Shown here: positions 49,786-63,986 of the stretch, piece by piece
Layout of the letters: each line of letters begins with the position of its first letter
How positions within the stretch are numbered: the stretch's first letter is position 1
From: Pseudorasbora parva
Lineage: Eukaryota; Chordata; Actinopteri; Cypriniformes; Gobionidae
Direction of reading: 5' to 3'
Assembly: GCF_024679245.1 (NCBI RefSeq)
Contig: NC_090184.1
Coordinates: 15,090,144 to 15,154,143 of the forward strand
Length of the DNA stretch: 64,000 nucleotides
The notes under the pieces: model-generated
The model's input: the letters and a program-made list of their open reading frames with translations, nothing else
Told to the model about the DNA's origin: nothing
Databases searched by the model: none
Made by a program: the position numbers and the translations under genes

Positions 49786-50985
49786 AAATGACTCTTTTCT
49801 AAATTCAGCGGGATGTTCTTGAGTCCCACAGAGTTTCAGGCTATCAACTGGACAAGATTTGCTGCTACTACTACTCTCACTCTCGGTACCCTCACAATGG
49901 CACTGACTTGTCTGTTGTATTTGGTAAGTGCTATTTGTTGGGGTAGTTTCAAGTGATCAGTGCTTCAAGAGAAAACTTCCTTCTGGAACTTCACAATATG
50001 TTGTCCGTGAAATGGCTATGTAATTACAAAATTCTACACATTAAGATTACTTCAAATGGGAGCATTGATTGGTCCTGTGTTCATAAGTGCTTCTCTTTGG
50101 GGTAGTTTTAATGAGGAAGTGAGCTACAGGCAAGACTTAGCCTCTGTTCAATACAAGTTCTATACAAAATTCCATTTTCAGTCAACCTAATATTGTAAAC
50201 AATTGTACCTATGCCTCTAATATTTTTTTAAGTGATAACAGTTAAAGCCATCTTTCAGTTCATTTTCATCTTGACTGTAAGTATATGTTGATATCTACTC
50301 TAACTCTAGCATCTTTCTTTTCAAACAAAGTAGAAAGTGCTATCAAGTTGGGGTAAATATTTACTGACTGACTTCCCTGTGTCCATGTTTTTTTAAAATT
50401 TTAAAATCCTTTATATTTAAAAAATCATCATGGATCATTACAAATATAAGTATTTCTGATACTATGTAAGAATAAGAGCTTCTCTTGTGGACAGCCATAT
50501 TGGTGTTTGTTCATGATGTGGTTCTTTCACTGCCATCATGACAAAAACCTAGCCAGAGTAAACACTAGAGGGTTCTGTTTACCTAGAGTCTTGGTCTGCC
50601 ACTCTCTGCTTTTGTACTTAGTGAATGTCTTTGCTTCCAACTTGTATCTTGCATCCAACTTGTACCTTGTAAGTGCTACCAACCTGGGACAACATTTGGG
50701 ACAGCCTGGGACAGCATCCTCATCTGCAGTCATGTTCCTGCCATCTTGACTGCAAATCAGTTGATATCTACTCTAACTTTAGCAAGTTTCTTCTCAACCA
50801 AAGTAGAAAGTGCTATCAAGTTGGGGTAAATATTTCCTGTCTGACTCCCCTGTGTCCATGGTTTTTATTCAGATCCCTTACATTTTCAGACCCCTTATAG
50901 ATGACTACAAAGAGAAGCATTCCTGATTAATAATAAGTGCTTCTCTTTAGCACAATAAAGTTAGCATCCTGAGGCCTATGCTTTA
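49786..50985 (+). repeat. Unit 37, class S start with L-type body, 1200 bp, among the most diverged
   Basis: Switches to L-type sequence near 49990 (TTCACAATATGTTGTCCG). Private changes give AACACTAGAGGGTTCTG, CTCTGCTTTTG and GCAAGTTTCTTCTC. The TTATAG end is followed by an S unit, another pairing exception. Confidence 0.92.
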
Positions 50986-52189
50986 AAATGACTCTTTTCT
51001 ATATTCAGCGGGATGTTCTTGAGTCCCACAGAGTTTCAGGCTATCAACTGGACAAGATTTGCTGCTACTACTACTCTTACTCTATGTACCCTCACAATGG
51101 CACTGACTTGTCTGTTGTATTTGGTAAGTGCTATTTGTTGGGGTAGTTTCAAGTGATCAGTGCTTCAAGAGAAAACTTCCTTCTGGAACTCCACAATACG
51201 TTGTCCATGAAATGGCTATGTAATTACAAAGTTCTACACATTAAGATTACTTCAAATGGGAGCATTGATTGGTCCTGTGTTCATAAGTGCTTCTCTTTGG
51301 GGTGGTTTTAATGAGGAAGTGAGCTACAGGCAAGACTTAGCCTCTGTTCAATACAAGTTCAATACAAAATTCCATTTTCAGTCAACCTAATATGGTAAAC
51401 AATTGTACCTATGCCTCTAACATTTGTTTAAGTGATAACAGTTAAAGCCATGTTTCAGTTCATTTTCATCTTGACTGTAAGTATATGTTGATATCCACTC
51501 TAACTCTAGCATCTTTCTTTTCAAACAAAGTAGAAAGTGCTATCAAGTTGGGGTAAATATTTACTGACTGACTTCCCTGTGTCCTTGTTTTTTTTTTTTA
51601 AATTTTCAAATCCCTTATATTTAAAAAAACATCATGGATCATTACAAATATAAGTATTTCTGATACTATGTAAGAATAAGAGCTTCTCTTGTGGACAGCC
51701 ATATTGGTGTTTGTTCATGATGTGGTTCTTTCACTGCCATCATGACAAAAGCCTAGCCAGAGTAAACTCTGGAGGGTGCTGTTTACCTAGAGTCTTGGTC
51801 TGCCACTCTCTGGTTTTGTACTTAGTGAATGTCTTTGCTTCCAACTTGTATCTTGCATCCAACTTGTACCTTGTAAGTGCTACCAACCTGGGACAACATT
51901 TGGGACAGCCTGGGACAGCATCCTCATCTGCAGTCATGTTCCTGCCATCTTAACTGCAAATCAGTTGATATCTACTCTAACTTTAGCATGTTTCTTTTCA
52001 ACCAAAGTAGAAAGTGCTATCAAGTTTGGGTAAATATTTCCTGTCTGACTCCCCTGTGTCCATGGTTTTTATTCAGATCCCTTACATTTTCAGACCCCTT
52101 ATAGATGACTACAAAGAGAAGCATTCCTGATTAATAATAAGTGCTTCTCTTTAGCACAATAAAGTTAGCATCCTGAGGCCTATGCTTTA
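50986..52189 (+). repeat. Unit 38, class S2, 1204 bp
   Basis: Repeats unit 35 with the same private markers. Its first bases are chimeric, with L-type CTATATTCAG joined to the S-type GTTCTTGAGTCCC junction. Confidence 0.93.
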
Positions 52190-53637
52190 AAATGACTATT
52201 TTCTATATTCAGCGGGATGTTCATGAGTGTTGTATTTGCATGAATTGCTTAAAATGTGTGAAAAGTCCACCCAAGTTGGAAGAAAAGCTGAGTCGTTCCA
52301 AAGATGCAAACTGGGCAATCAAAACTTAATGGGCTTACAGAAGTGTCAACGGCCATGACACAGCCGAGGGGGCATGGACACACTTATATTGAGTGCTGGT
52401 TAACCACATGGCTCAGACAAGCTCTTCCTAAAAGCAGGCAACATGCTCCATGGATGCCCCATGGATCTCGTCGGGTCCTACAGAGTTTCAGGCTATCAAC
52501 TGGACAAGATTTGCAGCTATTACTACTCTCACTCTCGGTACCCTCACAATGGCACTGACTCGTCTGTTGTATTTGGTAAGTGCTATTTGTTGGGGTAGTT
52601 TCAAGTGATCAGTGCTTCAAGAGACAACTGCCTTCTGGAACTTCACAATACGTTGTCCGTGAAATGGCTATGTAATTACAAAATTCTACACATTAAGATT
52701 ACTTCAAATGGGAGCATTGATTGGTCCTGTGTTCATAAGTGCTTCTCTTTGGGGTAGATTTAATGAGGAAGTGAGCTACAGGCAAGACTTAGCCTCTGTT
52801 TAATACAAGTTCTATACAAAATTCCATTTTCAGTCAACCTAATATTGTAAACAATTGTACCTATGCCTCTAACATTTTTTTAAGTGATAACAGTTAAAGC
52901 CATGTTTCAGTTCATTTTCATCTTGACTGTAAGTATATGTTGATAGCTACTCTAACTCTAGCATCTTTCTTTTCAAACAAAGTAGAAAGTGCTATCAAGT
53001 TGGGGTAAATATTTACTGACTGACTTCCCTGTGTCCATGTTTTTTTAAAATTTTCAAATCCCTTATATTTAAAAAATCATCATGGATCATTACAAATATA
53101 AGTATTTCTGATACTATGTAAGAATAAGAGCTTCTCTTGTGGACAGCCATATTGGTGTTTGTTCATGATGTGGTTCTGTCACTGCCATCATGACAAAAAC
53201 CTAGCCAGAGTAAACTCTAGAGGGTGCTGTTTACCTAGAGTCTTGGTCTGCCACTCTCTGGTTTTGTACTTAGTGAATGTCTTTGCTTCCAACTTGTATC
53301 TTGCATCCAACTTGTACCTTGTAAGTGCTACCAACCTGGGACAACATTTGGGACAGCCTGGGACAGCATCCTCATCTGCAGTCATGTTCCTGCCATCTTG
53401 ACTGCAAATCAGTTGATATCTACTCTAACTTTAGCATGTTTCTTTTCAACCAAAGTAGAAAGTGCTATCAAGTTGGGGTAAATATTTCCTGTCTGACTCC
53501 CCTGTGTCCATGGTTTTTATTCAGATCCCTTACATTTTCAGACCCCTTCTAGATGACTACAAATAGAAGCATTCCTGATTAATAATAAGTGCTTCTCTTT
53601 AGCACAATAAAGTTAGCATCCTGAGGCCTATGCTTTA
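52190..53637 (+). repeat. Unit 39, class La, 1448 bp
   Basis: A standard La unit with a TTTTTTTAAAATTTTC tract near 53040. The TTCTAG end precedes an S unit. Confidence 0.93.
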
Positions 53638-54838
53638 AAATGACTCTTTTCTAAATTCAGCGGGATGTTCTTGAGTCCCACAGAGTTTCAGGCTATCAAC
53701 TGGACAAGATTTGCTGCTACTACTACTCTTACTCTATGTACCCTCACAATGGCACTGACTTGTCTGTTGTATTTGGTAAGTGCTATTTGTTGGGGTAGTT
53801 TCAAGTGATCAGTGCTTCAAGAGAAAACTTCCTTCTGGAACTCCACAATACGTTGTCCATGAAATGGCTATGTAATTACAAAGTTCTACACATTAAGATT
53901 ACTTCAAATGGGAGCATTGATTGGTCCTGTGTTCATAAGTGCTTCTCTTTGGGGTGGTTTTAATGAGGAAGTGAGCTACAGGCAAGACTTAGCCTCTGTT
54001 CAATACAAGTTCAATACAAAATTCCATTTTCAGTCAACCTAATATGGTAAACAATTGTACCTATGCCTCTAACATTTGTTTAAGTGATAACAGTTAAAGC
54101 CATGTTTCAGTTCATTTTCATCTTGACTGTAAGTATATGTTGATATCCACTCTAACTCTAGCATCTTTCTTTTCAAACAAAGTAGAAAGTGCTATCAAGT
54201 TGGGGTAAATATTTACTGACTGGCTTCCCTATGTCCATGTTTTTTTTTACATTTTCAAATCCCTAATATTGAAAAAATCATCATGGATCATTACAAATAT
54301 AAGTATTCCTGATACTATGTAAGAATAAGCGCTTCTCTTGTGGACAGCCATGTTGGTGTTTGATCATGATGTGGTTCTTTCACTGCCATCATGACAAAAG
54401 CCTAGCCAGAGTAAACTCTGGAGGGTGCTGTTTACCTAGAGTCTTGGTCTGCCACTCTCTGGTTTTGTACTTAGTGAATGTCTTTGCTTCCAACTTGTCT
54501 CTTGCATCCAACTTGTACCTTGTAAGTGCTACCAACCTGGGACAACATTTGGGACAGCCTGGGACAGCATCCTCATCAGCAGTCATGTTCCTGCCATCTT
54601 AACTGCAAATCAGTTGATATCTACTCTAACTTTAGCATGTTTCTTTTCAACCAAAGTAGAAAGTGCTATCAAGTTGGGGTAAATATTTCCTGTCTGACTC
54701 CCCTGTGTCCATGGTTTTTATTCAGATCCCTTACATTTTCAGACCCCTTCTAGATGACTACAAATAGAAGCATTCCTGATTAATAATAAGTGCTTCTCTT
54801 TAGCACAATAAAGTTAGCATCCTGAGGCCTATGCTTTA
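53638..54838 (+). repeat. Unit 40, class S2, 1201 bp; first unit of the second SSLSLL repeat
   Basis: The 5-prime half has the unit 35/38 markers CTTACTCTATG and GATATCCACTC. The rest matches unit 23. A private T-to-A change gives CATCAGCAG near 54574. Confidence 0.93.
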
Positions 54839-56039
54839 AAATGACTCTTTTCTAAATTCAGCGGGATGTTCTTGAGTCCCACAGAGTTTCAGGCTATCAA
54901 CTGGACAAGATTTGCTGCTACTACTACTCTCACTCTCGGTACCCTCACAATGGCACTGACTTGTCTGTTGTATTTGGTAAGTGCTATTTGTTGGGGTAGT
55001 TTCAAGTGATCAGTGCTTCAAGAGAAAACTTCCTTCTGGAACTCCACAATACGTTGTCCATGAAATGGCTATGTAATTACAAAGTTCTACACATTAAGAT
55101 TACTTCAAATGGGAGCATTGATTGGTCCTGTGTTCATAAGTGCTTCTCTTTGGGGTGGTTTTAATGAGGAAGTGAGCTACAGGCAAGACTTAGCCTCTGT
55201 TCAATACAAGTTCAATACAAAATTCCATTTTCAGTCAACCTAATATGGTAAACAATTGTACCTATGCCTCTAACATTTGTTTAAGTGATAACAGTTAAAG
55301 CCATGTTTCAGTTCATTTTCATCTTGACTGTAAGTATATGTTGATATCTACTCTAACTCTAGCATCTTTCTTTTCAAACAAAGTAGAAAGTGCTATCAAG
55401 TTGGGGTAAATATTTACTGACTGGCTTCCCTATGTCCATGTTTTTTTTTACATTTTCAAATCCCTAATATTGAAAAAATCATCATGGATCATTACAAATA
55501 TAAGTATTCCTGATACTATGTAAGAATAAGCGCTTCTCTTGTGGACAGCCATGTTGGTGTTTGATCATGATGTGGTTCTTTCACTGCCATCATGACAAAA
55601 GCCTAGCCAGAGTAAACTCTGGAGGGTGCTGTTTACCTAGAGTCTTGGTCTGCCACTCTCTGGTTTTGTACTTAGTGAATGTCTTTGCTTCCAACTTGTC
55701 TCTTGCATCCAACTTGTACCTTGTAAGTGCTACCAACCTGGGACAACATTTGGGACAGCCTGGGACAGCATCCTCATCTGCAGTCATGTTCCTGCCATCT
55801 TAACTGCAAATCAGTTGATATCTACTCTAACTTTAGCATGTTTCTTTTCAACCAAAGTAGAAAGTGCTATCAAGTTGGGGTAAATATTTCCTGTCTGACT
55901 CCCCTGTGTCCATGGTTTTTATTCAGATCCCTTACATTTTCAGACCCCTTATAGATGACTACAAAGAGAAGCATTCCTGATTAATAATAAGTGCTTCTCT
56001 TTAGCACAATAAAGTTAGCATCCTGAGGCCTATGCTTTA
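54839..56039 (+). repeat. Unit 41, class S2, 1201 bp
   Basis: Matches unit 24 at +22163 bp without that unit's CCATGG change. It matches unit 47 at +7947 bp. Confidence 0.93.
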
Positions 56040-57487
56040 AAATGACTATTTTCTATATTCAGCGGGATGTTCATGAGTGTTGTATTTGCATGAATTGCTT
56101 AAAATGTGTGAAAAGTCCACCCAAGTTGGAAGAAAAGCTGAGTCGTTCCAAAGATGCAAACTGGGCAATCAAAACTTAATGGGCTTACAGAAGTGTCAAC
56201 GGCCATGACACAGCCGAGGGGGCATGGACACACTTATATTGAGTGCTGGTTAACCACATGGCTCAGACAAGCTCTTCCTAAAAGCAGGCAACATGCTCCA
56301 TGGATGCCCCATGGATCTCGTCGGGTCCTACAGAGTTTCAGGCTATCAACTGGACAAGATTTGCAGCTATTACTACTCTCACTCTCGGTACCCTCACAAT
56401 GGCACTGACTCGTCTGTTGTATTTGGTAAGTGCTATTTGTTGGGGTAGTTTCAAGTGATCAGTGCTTCAAGAGACAACTGCCTTCTGGAACTTCACAATA
56501 CGTTGTCCGTGAAATGGCTATGTAATTACAAAATTCTACACATTAAGATTACTTCAAATGGGAGCATTGATTGGTCCTGTGTTCATAAGTGCTTCTCTTT
56601 GGGGTAGATTTAATGAGGAAGTGAGCTACAGGCAAGACTTAGCCTCTGTTTAATACAAGTTCTATACAAAATTCCATTTTCAGTCAACCTAATATTGTAA
56701 ACAATTGTACCTATGCCTCTAACATTTTTTTAAGTGATAACAGTTAAAGCCATGTTTCAGTTCATTTTTATCTTGACTGTAAGTATATGTTGATAGCTAC
56801 TCTAACTCTAGCATCTTTCTTTTCAAACAAAGTAGAAAGTGCTATCAAGTTGGGGTAAATATTTACTGACTGACTTCCCTGTGTCCATGTTTTTTTTAAA
56901 TTTTCAAATCCCTTATATTTAAAAAATCATCATGGATCATTACAAATATAAGTATTTCTGATACTATGTAAGAATAAGAGCTTCTCTTGTGGACAGCCAT
57001 ATTGGTGTTTGTTCATGATGTGTTTCTTTCACTGCCATCATGACAAAAACCTAGCCAGAGTAAACTCTAGAGGGTGCTGTTTACCTAGAGTCTTGGTCTG
57101 CCACTCTCTGGTTTTGTACTTAGTGAATGTCTTTGCTTCCAACTTGTATCTTGCATCCAACTTGTACCTTGTAAGTGCTACCAACCTGGGACAACATTTG
57201 GGACAGCCTGGGACAGCATCCTCATCTGCAGTCATGTTCCTGCCATCTTGACTGCAAATCAGTTGATATCTACTCTAACTTTAGCATGTTTCTTTTCAAC
57301 CAAAGTAGAAAGTGCTATCAAGTTGGGGTAAATATTTCCTGTCTGACTCCCCTGTGTCCATGGTTTTTATTCAGATCCCTTACATTTTCAGACCCCTTCT
57401 AGATGACTACAAATAGAAGCATTCCTGATTAATAATAAGTGCTTCTCTTTAGCACAATAAAGTTAGCATCCTGAGGCCTATGCTTTA
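56040..57487 (+). repeat. Unit 42, class La, 1448 bp
   Basis: Matches unit 25. GATGTGTTTCTTTC near 57017 contains a private G-to-T change. Confidence 0.93.
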
Positions 57488-58688
57488 AAATGACTCTTTT
57501 CTAAATTCAGCGGGATGTTCTTGAGTCCCACAGAGTTTCAGGCTATCAACTGGACAAGATTTGCTGCTACTACTACTCTCACTCTCGGTACCCTCACAAT
57601 GGCACTGACTTATCTGTTGTATTTGGTAAGTGCTATTTGTTGGGGTAGTTTCAAGTGATCAGTGCTTCAAGAGAAAACTTCCTTCTGGAACTCCACAATA
57701 CGTTGTCCATGAAATGGCTATGTAATTACAAAGTTCTACACATTAAGATTACTTCAAATGGGAGCATTGATTGGTCCTGTGTTCATAAGTGCTTCTCTTT
57801 GGGGTGGTTTTAATGAGGAAGTGAGCTACAGGCAAGACTTAGCCTCTGTTCAATACAAGTTCAATACAAAATTCCATTTTCAGTCAACCTAATATGGTAA
57901 ACAATTGTACCTATGCCTCTAACATTTGTTTAAGTGATAACAGTTAAAGCCATGTTTCAGTTCATTTTCATCTTGACTGTAAGTATATGTTGATATCTAC
58001 TCTAACTCTAGCATCTTTCTTTTCAAACAAAGTAGAAAGTGCTATCAAGTTGGGGTAAATATTTACTGACTGGCTTCCCTATGTCCATGTTTTTTTTTAC
58101 ATTTTCAAATCCCTAATATTGAAAAAATCATCATGGATCATTACAAATATAAGTATTCCTGATACTATGTAAGAATAAGCGCTTCTCTTGTGGACAGCCA
58201 TGTTGGTGTTTGATCATGATGTGGTTCTTTCACTGCCATCATGACAAAAGCCTAGCCAGAGTAAACTCTGGAGGGTGCTGTTTACCTAGAGTCTTGGTCT
58301 GCCACTCTCTGGTTTTGTACTTAGTGAATGTCTTTGCTTCCAACTTGTATCTTGCACCTAACTTGTACCTTGTAAGTGCTACCAACCTGGGACAACATTT
58401 GGGACAGCCTGGGACAGCATCCTCATCTGCAGTCATGTTCCTGCCATCTTAACTGCAAATCAGTTGATATCTACTCTAACTTTAGCATGTTTCTTTTCAA
58501 CCAAAGTAGAAAGTGCTATCAAGTTGGGGTAAATATTTCCTGTCTGACTCCCCTGTGTCCATGGTTTTTATTCAGATCCCTTACATTTTCAGACCCCTTA
58601 TAGATGACTACAAAGAGAAGCATTCCTGATTAATAATAAGTGCTTCTCTTTAGCACAATAAAGTTAGCATCCTGAGGCCTATGCTTTA
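57488..58688 (+). repeat. Unit 43, class S2, 1201 bp
   Basis: GCACCTAAC and GACTTATCTG pair it specifically with unit 26. Confidence 0.93.
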
Positions 58689-60136
58689 AAATGACTATTT
58701 TCTATATTCAGCGGGATGTTCATGAGTGTTGTATTTGCATGAATTGCTTAAAATGTGTGAAAAGTCCACCCAAGTTGGAAGAAAAGCTGAGTCGTTCCAA
58801 AGATGCAAACTGGGCAATCAAAACTTAATGGGCTTACAGAAGTGTCAACGGCCATGACACAGCCGAGGGGGCATGGACACACTTATATTGAGTGCTGGTT
58901 AACCACATGGCTCAGACAAGCTCTTCCTAAAAGCAGGCAACATGCTCCATGGATGCCCCATGGATCTCGTCGGGTCCTACAGAGTTTCAGGCTATCAACT
59001 GGACAAGATTTGCAGCTATTACTACTCTCACTCTCGGTACCCTCACAATGGCACTGACTCGTCTGTTGTATTTGGTAAGTGCTATTTGTTGGGGTAGTTT
59101 CAAGTGATCAGTGCTTCAAGAGACAACTGCCTTCTGGAACTTCACAATACGTTGTCCGTGAAATGGCTATGTAATTACAAAGTTCTACACATTAAGATTA
59201 CTTCAAATGGGAGCATTGATTGGTCCTGTGTTCATAAGTGCTTCTCTTTGGGGTGGTTTTAATGAGGAAGTGAGCTACAGGCAAGACTTAGCCTCTGTTC
59301 AATACAAGTTCAATACAAAATTCCATTTTCAGTCAACCTAATATGGTAAACAATTGTACCTATGCCTCTAACATTTGTTTAAGTGATAACAGTTAAAGCC
59401 ATGTTTCAGTTCATTTTCATCTTGACTGTAAGTATATGTTGATATCTACTCTAACTCTAGCATCTTTCTTTTCAAACAAAGTAGAAAGTGCTATCAAGTT
59501 GGGGTAAATATTTACTGACTGGCTTCCCTATGTCCATGTTTTTTTTACATTTTCAAATCCCTAATATTGAAAAAATCATCATGGATCATTACAAATATAA
59601 GTATTCCTGATACTATGTAAGAATAAGCGCTTCTCTTGTGGACAGCCATGTTGGTGTTTGATCATGATGTGGTTCTTTCACTGCCATCATGACAAAAGCC
59701 TAGCCAGAGTAAACTCTGGAGGGTGCTGTTTACCTAGAGTCTTGGTCTGCCACTCTCTGGTTTTGTACTTAGTGAATGTCTTTGCTTCCAACTTGTATCT
59801 TGCATCCAACTTGTACCTTGTAAGTGCTACCAACCTGGGACAACATTTGGGACAGCCTGGGACAGCATCCTCATCTGCAGTCATGTTCCTGCCATCTTAA
59901 CTGCAAATCAGTTGATATCTACTCTAACTTTAGCATGTTTCTTTTCAACCAAAGTAGAAAGTGCTATCAAGTTTGGGTAAATATTTCCTGTCTGACTCCC
60001 CTGTGTCCATGGTTTTTATTCAGATCCCTTACATTTTCAGACCCCTTATAGATGACTACAAAGAGAAGCATTCCTGATTAATAATAAGTGCTTCTCTTTA
60101 GCACAATAAAGTTAGCATCCTGAGGCCTATGCTTTA
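58689..60136 (+). repeat. Unit 44, class La start with S2-type body, 1448 bp
   Basis: Matches unit 27 but keeps the base deleted there. CAAGTTTGGGTAAAT near 59969 is present. Confidence 0.93.
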
Positions 60137-61584
60137 AAATGACTATTTTCTATATTCAGCGGGATGTTCATGAGTGTTGTATTTGCATGAATTGCTTAAA
60201 ATGTGTGAAAAGTCCACCCAAGTTGGAAGAAAAGCTGAGTCGTTCCAAAGATGCAAACTGGGCAATCAAAACTTAATGGGCTTACAGAAGTGTCAACGGC
60301 CATGACACAGCCGAGGGGGCATGGACACACTTATATTGAGTGCTGGTTAACCACATGGCTCAGACAAGCTCTTCCTAAAAGCAGGCAACATGCTCCATGG
60401 ATGCCCCATGGATCTCGTCGGGTCCTACAGAGTTTCAGGCTATCAACTGGACAAGATTTGCAGCTATTACTACTCTCACTCTCGGTACCCTCACAATGGC
60501 ACTGACTCGTCTGTTGTATTTGGTAAGTGCTATTTGTTGGGGTAGTTTCAAGTGATCAGTGCTTCAAGAGACAACTGCCTTCTGGAACTTCACAATACGT
60601 TGTCCGTGAAATGGCTATGTAATTACAAAATTCTACACATTAAGATTACTTCAAATGGGAGCATTGATTGGTCCTGTGTTCATAAGTGCTTCTCTTTGGG
60701 GTAGATTTAATGAGGAAGTGAGCTACAGGCAAGACTTAGCCTCTGTTTAATACAAGTTCTATACAAAATTCCATTTTCAGTCAACCTAATATTGTAAACA
60801 ATTGTACCTATGCCTCTAACATTTTTTTAAGTGATAACAGTTAAAGCCATGTTTCAGTTCATTTTCATCTTGACTGTAAGTATATGTTGATAGCTACTCT
60901 AACTCTAGCATCTTTCTTTTCAAACAAAGTAGAAAGTGCTATCAAGTTGGGGTAAATATTTACTGACTGACTTCCCTGTGTCCATGTTTTTTTTAAATTT
61001 TCAAATCCCTTATATTTAAAAAATCATCATGGATCATTACAAATATAAGTATTTCTGATACTATGTAAGAATAAGAGCTTCTCTTGTGGACAGCCATATT
61101 GGTGTTTGTTCATGATGTGGTTCTGTCACTGCCATCATGACAAAAACCTAGCCAGAGTAAACTCTAGAGGGTGCTGTTTACCTAGAGTCTTGGTCTGCCA
61201 CTCTCTGGTTTTGTACTTAGTGAATGTCTTTGCTTCCAACTTGTATCTTGCATCCAACTTGTACCTTGTAAGTGCTACCAACCTGGGACAACATTTGGGA
61301 CAGCCTGGGACAGCATCCTCATCTGCAGTCATGTTCCTGCCATCTTGACTGCAAATCAGTTGATATCTACTCTAACTTTAGCATGTTTCTTTTCAACCAA
61401 AGTAGAAAGTGCTATCAAGTTGGGGTAAATATTTCCTGTCTGACTCCCCTGTGTCCATGGTTTTTATTCAGATCCCTTACATTTTCAGACCCCTTCTAGA
61501 TGACTACAAATAGAAGCATTCCTGATTAATAATAAGTGCTTCTCTTTAGCACAATAAAGTTAGCATCCTGAGGCCTATGCTTTA
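60137..61584 (+). repeat. Unit 45, class La, 1448 bp; last unit of the second SSLSLL repeat
   Basis: Matches unit 28 without its two private changes. The TTCTAG end precedes an S unit. Confidence 0.93.
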
Positions 61585-62785
61585 AAATGACTCTTTTCTA
61601 AATTCAGCGGGATGTTCTTGAGTCCCACAGAGTTTCAGGCTATCAACTGGACAAGATTTGCTGCTACTACTACTCTCACTCTCGGTACCCTCACAATGGC
61701 ACTGACTTGTCTGTTGTATTTGGTAAGTGCTATTTGTTGGGGTAGTTTCAAGTGATCAGTGCTTCAAGAGAAAACTTCCTTCTGGAACTCCACAATACGT
61801 TGTCCATGAAATGGCTATGTAATTACAAAGTTCTACACATTAAGATTACTTCAAATGGGAGCATTGATTGGTCCTGTGTTCATAAGTGCTTCTCTTTGGG
61901 GTGGTTTTAATGAGGAAGTGAGCTACAGGCAAGACTTAGCCTCTGTTCAATACAAGTTCAATACAAAATTCCATTTTCAGTCAACCTAATATGGTAAACA
62001 ATTGTACCTATGCCTCTAACATTTGTTTAAGTGATAACAGTTAAAGCCATGTTTCAGTTCATTTTCATCTTGACTGTAAGTATATGTTGATATCTACTCT
62101 AACTCTAGCATCTTTCTTTTCAAACAAAGTAGAAAGTGCTATCAAGTTGGGGTAAATATTTACTGACTGGCTTCCCTATGTCCATGTTTTTTTTTACATT
62201 TTCAAATCCCTAATATTGAAAAAATCATCATGGATCATTACAAATATAAGTATTCCTGATACTATGTAAGAATAAGCGCTTCTCTTGTGGACAGCCATGT
62301 TGGTGTTTGATCATGATGTGGTTCTTTCACTGCCATCATGACAAAAGCCTAGCCAGAGTAAACTCTGGAGGGTGCTGTTTACCTAGAGTCTTGGTCTGCC
62401 ACTCTCTGGTTTTGTACTTAGTGAATGTCTTTGCTTCCAACTTGTCTCTTGCATCCAACTTGTACCTTGTAAGTGCTACCAACCTGGGACAACATTTGGG
62501 ACAGCCTGGGACAGCATCCTCATCTGCAGTCATGTTCCTGCCATCTTAACTGCAAATCAGTTGATATCTACTCTAACTTTAGCATGTTTCTTTTCAACCA
62601 AAGTAGAAAGTGCTATCAAGTTGGGGTAAATATTTCCTGTCTGACTCCCCTGTGTCCATGGTTTTTATTCAGATCCCTTACATTTTCAGACCCCTTCTAG
62701 ATGACTACAAATAGAAGCATTCCTGATTAATAATAAGTGCTTCTCTTTAGCACAATAAAGTTAGCATCCTGAGGCCTATGCTTTA
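61585..62785 (+). repeat. Unit 46, class S2, 1201 bp; first unit of the third SSLSLL repeat
   Basis: Matches units 23, 29 and 40 by TTGTCTCTTGC. It lacks the 26-bp duplication of unit 29. Confidence 0.93.
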
Positions 62786-63986
62786 AAATGACTCTTTTCT
62801 AAATTCAGCGGGATGTTCTTGAGTCCCACAGAGTTTCAGGCTATCAACTGGACAAGATTTGCTGCTACTACTACTCTCACTCTCGGTACCCTCACAATGG
62901 CACTGACTTGTCTGTTGTATTTGGTAAGTGCTATTTGTTGGGGTAGTTTCAAGTGATCAGTGCTTCAAGAGAAAACTTCCTTCTGGAACTCCACAATACG
63001 TTGTCCATGAAATGGCTATGTAATTACAAAGTTCTACACATTAAGATTACTTCAAATGGGAGCATTGATTGGTCCTGTGTTCATAAGTGCTTCTCTTTGG
63101 GGTGGTTTTAATGAGGAAGTGAGCTACAGGCAAGACTTAGCCTCTGTTCAATACAAGTTCAATACAAAATTCCATTTTCAGTCAACCTAATATGGTAAAC
63201 AATTGTACCTATGCCTCTAACATTTGTTTAAGTGATAACAGTTAAAGCCATGTTTCAGTTCATTTTCATCTTGACTGTAAGTATATGTTGATATCTACTC
63301 TAACTCTAGCATCTTTCTTTTCAAACAAAGTAGAAAGTGCTATCAAGTTGGGGTAAATATTTACTGACTGGCTTCCCTATGTCCATGTTTTTTTTTACAT
63401 TTTCAAATCCCTAATATTGAAAAAATCATCATGGATCATTACAAATATAAGTATTCCTGATACTATGTAAGAATAAGCGCTTCTCTTGTGGACAGCCATG
63501 TTGGTGTTTGATCATGATGTGGTTCTTTCACTGCCATCATGACAAAAGCCTAGCCAGAGTAAACTCTGGAGGGTGCTGTTTACCTAGAGTCTTGGTCTGC
63601 CACTCTCTGGTTTTGTACTTAGTGAATGTCTTTGCTTCCAACTTGTCTCTTGCATCCAACTTGTACCTTGTAAGTGCTACCAACCTGGGACAACATTTGG
63701 GACAGCCTGGGACAGCATCCTCATCTGCAGTCATGTTCCTGCCATCTTAACTGCAAATCAGTTGATATCTACTCTAACTTTAGCATGTTTCTTTTCAACC
63801 AAAGTAGAAAGTGCTATCAAGTTGGGGTAAATATTTCCTGTCTGACTCCCCTGTGTCCATGGTTTTTATTCAGATCCCTTACATTTTCAGACCCCTTATA
63901 GATGACTACAAAGAGAAGCATTCCTGATTAATAATAAGTGCTTCTCTTTAGCACAATAAAGTTAGCATCCTGAGGCCTATGCTTTA
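62786..63986 (+). repeat. Unit 47, class S2, 1201 bp
   Basis: Matches units 24 and 41. The TTATAG end leads into a unit with the L start, as the six-unit pattern predicts. Confidence 0.93.

Larger units (their letters stand above)
53638..61584 (+). repeat. Higher-order repeat SSLSLL, copy 2 (units 40-45, 7947 bp)
   Basis: Same six-unit order as units 23-28. The first unit's 5-prime half derives from the unit 35/38 type, so the copied tract probably starts inside unit 40. Confidence 0.85.
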
